Shown here piece after piece: positions 62,049 through 64,000 of a DNA stretch of 64,000 nt. The notes beneath the pieces are model-generated. The model was given only the letters and a program-made list of their open reading frames with translations. It had not been told where the DNA came from and ran no database searches. Made by a program: the position numbers and the translations under genes. Position 1 is the stretch's first letter. The number at the start of each line of letters is the position of its first letter. Source of the DNA: Cyclina sinensis (lineage: Eukaryota > Mollusca > Bivalvia > Venerida > Veneridae); NCBI GenBank assembly GCA_012932295.1, contig JAAONU010000014.1, positions 39,788,770 through 39,852,769 on the forward strand. The letters are read 5' to 3'.

Positions 62049-64000
62049 AGCTCACCTGTCACGTAGTGACAGAGTGAGCTTTTCTGATCACCTTTCGTCC
62101 GTCCGTCCGTCCGTCCATCCACAATGAGTTTGTTAACACTCTAGTGGTCACATTTTTGCCTCAATTGTCATGAAACTTGGTCAGGTTGTTTGTCTCATTA
62201 ATATCTCAGACGAGTTTGAACATGGGTTATCAGGGTTGGAAAACTAGGTCACAGAGCCCAAAAAAACCTTGTTAACACTCTAGAAGCTACTTTTTCAGTC
62301 CAAATATCCTGGAAATGTGTCAGAAAGGTTCTATTGATGATTTCTAGCTCAATTTCAAACATGGGTCATCTGGGTTCAAAAACTAGGTCACAGAGCCCAG
62401 AAATAGAAAAATCTTGTTAACACTCTAGAGGTTACATTTTCAGCCCAAATAATCTTGAAATTTGTCAGAAAGGTTGCTTTGACGATTTCTAGGTCAAGTT
62501 CAAATATGGGTCATCTGGAGATAAAAACTAGGTCACAGAGGCCAAATATTGAAAAACCTTGTTAACACTCTAGAGGTAACATTTTTAGACCAAATAATTA
62601 GGAAATTTGTCAGAAATGTTGCTTCTATGATTTCTTGCTCAAGTTCAAATATGGGTCATCTGAGTTCAAAAACTAGGTCACAGAGCCCAAAAATAGACAA
62701 ATCTTGTTAACACTCTAGAGGTTACATTTTTAGCCCAAATAATCTGGAAATTTGTCAGAAAGGTTGTTTTGACGAGATCTAGATCAAGTTCAAATATTGG
62801 TCATCTGGGGTCAAAAACTAGGTCACAGAGCCTAAATATTGAAAAACCTTGTTAACACTCTAGAGGTAACATTTTTAGACCAAATAATCTGGAAATTTGT
62901 CAGAAAGGTTGCTTTGACGAGATCTAGGTCAAGTTCAAATATTGGTCATCTGGGGTCAAAAACTAGGTCACAGAGCCTAAATATTGAAAAACCTTGTTAA
63001 CACTCTAGAGGTAAAATTTTTAGACCAAATAATCTGGAAATTTGTCAGAAAGGTTGCCTTAAAGATTTCTAGACCAAATTTGAATATGGGTCATCTGGGG
63101 TCACAAACTAGGTCACAGAGCTCAAATATGGAAATAAAACTTGTTAACATTCTAGAGGTAACATTTTAATTCCAAATAAGCTGGAAAATTGTCAGAAAGC
63201 TTAATTCTATGATTTCTAGCTCAAGTTTGAATATGGGTCATCTGGAGTCGAAAACTAGGTCACAGAGCCCAAATATCGAAAAACTTTGTTAACACTCTAG
63301 AGGCTACATTTTCAGTCCAAATGTCCTTGAAATTTGTCAGAAAGGTTGTTTTGATGATTTATAGCTCAAATTTGAATATGGGTCATCCTGGGTCACAAAC
63401 TAAGTCACAGAGCTCAAATATGGAAAAAAAAACTTGTTAACACTCTAGAGGTAACATTTTAATTCCAAATAACCTGGAAAATTGTCAGAAAGCTTAATTC
63501 TATGATTTCTAGCTCAAGTTTGAATATGGGTCATCTGGAGTCGAAAACTAGGTCACAGAGCCCAAATATCGAAAAACTTTGTTAACACTCTAGAGGCTAC
63601 ATTTTCAGTCCAAATGTCCTTGAAATTTGTCAGAAAGGTTGTTTTGATGATTTATAGCTCAAGTTTGGATATGGGTTATCTGGGGTCAAAAACTAGGTCA
63701 CAGAGCCTAAATATCGAAAAACCTTGTTAACACTCTAGAGGCTACATTTTCAGTCCAAATATCCTGAAAACTTGTCAGAGAGATTGTTTCGATAATTTCT
63801 AGCTCAAGTTTGAATATGGGACATCTAGGTAAAAAAAACTAGGTCATAGAGCCAAAATATAGAAAAACCTTGTTAACACTCAAGAGGTAACATTTTCAGT
63901 ACAAATAACCTTGAAATTTGTCAAAGAGATTGTTTCAATAATTTCTAGGTCAGGTTCGAATATGGGTCATCTAGGGTCAATTAACCAGGTCCATAGCAAC
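62049..64000 (+). repeat. 145-bp tandem array headed by a GCTCACCTG hairpin (runs off window)
   Basis: Opens with GAGCTCACCTGTCACGTAGTGACAGAGTGAGC, written here in parts as GCTCACCTGTCACG and GTGACAGAGTGAGC, which form a hairpin. A short (GTCC)n stretch follows, then at least 13 units marked by GTTAACACTC. The marker occurs at 62132, 62271, 62416, 62561, 62706, 62851, 62996, 63143 (variant), 63288, 63436, 63581, 63726 and 63872; most spacings are exactly 145. Other shared motifs are AACTAGGTCACAGAG and GAAATTTGTCAGAAAGGTTG. The 145-bp period is not a multiple of three, so it does not encode a repeated peptide. It looks like a relative of the GCTCACCTGAG elements with an expanded interior. Confidence 0.85.

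Larger units (their letters stand above)
61908..64000 (+). other. neurobeachin intron, phase 2, 5' part only
   Basis: Starts with GTAACA after the second exon. It holds a tRNA-like SINE head and then, from 62049 to the window's end, a GCTCACCTG-headed 145-bp tandem array. The 3' splice site lies outside the window. Confidence 0.85.

Noticed and set aside
62984..63169. 61-codon frame in the 145-bp array
   Set aside because: The repeat period is not divisible by three, so frames shift from unit to unit; not coding.

Overview
This is animal nuclear DNA: AT-rich, mostly non-coding, with GT-AG introns, many microsatellites and several families of interspersed repeats. The best guess is a mollusc, probably a bivalve. 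That rests on the repeat style (elements ending in GCTCACCTGAG, tRNA-derived SINE heads) and on the gene content, and it is inference rather than proof.

Two genes are supported. (1) An intact, intronless mab-21 / MAB21L1-2 orthologue lies on the minus strand (18780-19886). Its 368 residues align with the vertebrate protein along the whole length; starting at the second Met gives 359 aa, the vertebrate length. (2) Two short plus-strand exons (57939-58056 and 61805-61907) encode the start of the PH-BEACH region of neurobeachin (NBEA/LRBA family). Their splice sites and phases join into one reading frame with no gap against the family. mab-21 therefore sits antisense inside, or immediately upstream in the transcription unit of, a neurobeachin gene. 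This matches the vertebrate arrangement (MAB21L1 in an NBEA intron, MAB21L2 in an LRBA intron), an ancient nested pair thought to be held together by regulatory DNA.

Layout. 1-18.8 kb: intronic DNA with a roughly 1 kb GCTCACCTGAG element (2.09-3.05 kb), a decayed relative (6.84-7.53 kb) and an ATTT microsatellite (13.0 kb). 18.8-20.4 kb: mab-21, with possible poly(A) signals and a possible promoter. 20.4-57.9 kb: the rest of the large intron. It holds a 3.1 kb foldback element flanked by a perfect 9-bp direct repeat (27.2-30.4 kb), a TA microsatellite (34.9 kb), diverged local repeats (49.9-51.8 kb), tRNA-like SINE heads (52.5 and 54.6 kb), a strong G-quadruplex motif (52.7 kb) and a GTCG/GTCA array (57.3-57.6 kb). 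57.9-64 kb: the two neurobeachin exons, a second GCTCACCTGAG element, a 44-bp minisatellite, another tRNA-like head, and a 145-bp tandem array that runs off the end.

Nearly all other open frames in the window are 60-130 codons long, lack recognisable domains and fit chance in AT-rich DNA. The GC-richer, motif-dense patches flagged as possible regulatory DNA are weak calls that need cross-species alignment. No viral, bacterial, CRISPR or intact transposase sequence was seen.
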